Shown: in pieces, positions 6,297 to 7,305 of the stretch
Layout: every line of letters starts with the position of its first letter
Numbering within the stretch: the stretch's first letter is position 1
NCBI GenBank assembly: GCA_026387115.1
Contig: JAPLMI010000214.1
Coordinates: 1 to 7,305, forward strand
DNA length: 7,305 nt
Origin: Candidatus Omnitrophota bacterium
Lineage (GTDB): Bacteria > Omnitrophota > Gorgyraeia > 2-01-FULL-45-10
Direction of reading: 5' to 3'
The notes under the pieces: model-generated
Told to the model about the DNA's origin: nothing
What the model saw: only the letters and a program-made list of their open reading frames with translations
The model's database searches: none
Position numbers and translations under genes: made by a program

Positions 6297-6968
6297 TTAT
6301 TCCCCTTTCAAAATATAGCCGCGTCCGCGCACAGTGCGGATCAATTTCTTGACATGCCCCGCGTCGATCTTGTTTCTCAGGTAATTGATATACACATCTA
6401 TCACGTTGGTGAATGTGTCAAAATCGATGTCCCAGACGTGCTCCGATATCATCGTCCTGGTGACGATGGAGCCGGCGTTGCGCATCAAGTATTCCAATAG
6501 CGCGTACTCCTTGGCCGTTAAAACTATCTCCTTTTCCTGGCGGGTGACCTTATGGGTGATGAGGTCGAGCGCAAGGTCTTCGACCTCAAGCCGCGTCGCT
6601 TCTTTCGAACTCTTCTTCCTTAATACGGCGCGGACCCTCGCAAGCAGCTCTTCGAAGACAAATGGTTTGGTGATATAGTCGTCGGCGCCGGCATCGAGGC
6701 CGGTCACTTTGTCTTCGACGGTATCCTTTGCCGTCAGCATAATAACGGGAGTCGCTATTCCCTCTCTTTTCAGATTTTTGCAGATGGTGAGGCCGTCAAC
6801 CTTGGGGAGCATGAGGTCCAGAAGTATGAGGTCGTAGCTGTTGGTCTTGGCGAGGAATTGTCCCTCGGCGCCGTCGTAAGCGACGTCAACGGCATAGCCT
6901 TCTTCCTTCAGGCCGCGTTTGATAAAATCGGCGATCTTCTTTTCGTCTTCTATGACCAGGATGCGCAT
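6297..6968 (-). CDS. OmpR/PhoB-family DNA-binding response regulator
   Basis: 223 residues, the standard length. The receiver domain (about 1-115) has the acidic pair E7/D8, the phospho-acceptor D51 in LLDLMLPKVDG, T79 in MLTAKD and K101 in YITKPF. A winged-helix effector domain follows (about 125-221), with KEYALLEYLMRN, VIDVYINYLRNKID and RTVRGRGYIL typical of Trans_Reg_C. It is phosphorylated by the kinase encoded next to it and should bind direct repeats in target promoters. It starts 21 bp after the stop of the GH113-like gene, with a GGTGGGG ribosome-binding site close to ATG 6968, so it is probably co-transcribed with that gene. The target promoter cannot be told from this sequence; the local glycan genes are the natural candidates. 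Confidence 0.96.
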   Translation of the reverse strand: MRILVIEDEKKIADFIKRGLKEEGYAVDVAYDGAEGQFLAKTNSYDLILLDLMLPKVDGLTICKNLKREGIATPVIMLTAKDTVEDKVTGLDAGADDYITKPFVFEELLARVRAVLRKKSSKEATRLEVEDLALDLITHKVTRQEKEIVLTAKEYALLEYLMRNAGSIVTRTMISEHVWDIDFDTFTNVIDVYINYLRNKIDAGHVKKLIRTVRGRGYILKGE

Positions 6969-6989
6969 ATCCCCACCGATACGGCCTTC

Positions 6990-7305
6990 TTACTTCAGCC
7001 TGTTGAACCACTCCGAGAGAATCTTCTCGCCCTTTTTGCCTCTTAATGTATAGCCCAGGGGGCCTATGTCGGGCCTCGGGAAGTAGTTCCACCAGTAGAA
7101 GCCCTTGAACCACGGCCTCTTCGTAAGCACCAGGAAGAGCGCTTCAAGGCAGTTCGCCTGTTCGTCCTGGCTCTCTTTGTATTTCGCCATCGTCGGCAGT
7201 ACGCGCCATGGCTGTTTGTTCGACCCTTCTATGGTATCGTATCCGACCTCGGTGAATATCACCGGCTTATTCAGTTTATTAGCCTTGAGCCATGTTTCTA
7301 TAACG
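6990..7305 (-). CDS. GH113-like glycoside hydrolase, C-terminal fragment (N-terminus beyond right edge)
   Basis: 104 codons are visible before the TAA at 6992-6990; the frame stays open to the window edge. It contains NKPVIFTEVGY, where the glutamate of TEVGY matches the expected nucleophile E254 of the paralogue at 2872-3906. Downstream FKGFYWWNYFPRP and GYTLRGKKGEKILSEWFNRLK parallel YGLYWWRWG and GYIFQNKPAQKIVEIWYRK there. Signal peptide and acid/base residue are out of view. The gene lies directly upstream of the response regulator in the same orientation, which links regulator and hydrolase in one transcript. Confidence 0.85.
   Translation of the reverse strand, partial: VIETWLKANKLNKPVIFTEVGYDTIEGSNKQPWRVLPTMAKYKESQDEQANCLEALFLVLTKRPWFKGFYWWNYFPRPDIGPLGYTLRGKKGEKILSEWFNRLK

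Noticed and set aside
6886..7113. Minus-strand 75-codon open frame bridging the hydrolase end and regulator start
   Set aside because: It is out of frame with both genes, which are themselves well supported by family motifs.

Overview
All recognisable genes lie on the minus strand, so the window reads from right to left. It looks like an accessory carbohydrate-degradation locus of a Gram-negative-type bacterium with Sec-secreted proteins. The gene mix (GH94 phosphorylase, GH113-like hydrolases, small secreted carbohydrate-binding proteins, OmpR-type two-component pair) resembles uncultured candidate-phylum genomes such as Omnitrophota. That placement is an impression from memory, and no rRNA or marker gene is present to test it.

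From the right edge: the C-terminal part of a GH113-like glycoside hydrolase (7305-6990, cut by the window edge) is followed closely by an OmpR-family response regulator (6968-6297) and its histidine kinase (6283-4835). These three are tightly spaced and probably co-transcribed. A 251-bp intergenic stretch follows (4834-4584). It holds a rho-independent terminator, two copies of a structured 79-bp repeat, and a promoter for the next gene. That gene encodes a secreted single-domain carbohydrate-binding protein (4583-3993). A second short intergenic stretch carries a good sigma-70-like promoter overlapped by a 14-bp inverted repeat. It starts an apparent operon of a secreted GH113-like hydrolase (3906-2872), a second secreted carbohydrate-binding protein (2872-2237, overlapping by one base) and a cytoplasmic GH94 cellobiose phosphorylase-type enzyme (2223 to beyond the left edge).

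Plausible joint function: the secreted hydrolases and binding proteins attack or hold a beta-linked glycan outside the cytoplasmic membrane. Imported disaccharides are then split with phosphate by the GH94 enzyme, which saves one ATP equivalent per sugar. The two-component system probably senses an envelope or glycan-related signal, but its ligand cannot be read from sequence.

The most unusual content is non-coding. A 79-bp element made of two abutting hairpins occurs twice (4600-4678 and 4752-4830). The copies differ at 11 positions: eight form four compensated base pairs and three are unpaired, so no difference breaks a stem. Other points of note are an in-frame 8-bp tandem repeat inside the GH94 gene and a short palindromic repeat that supplies the start codon of one binding-protein gene.
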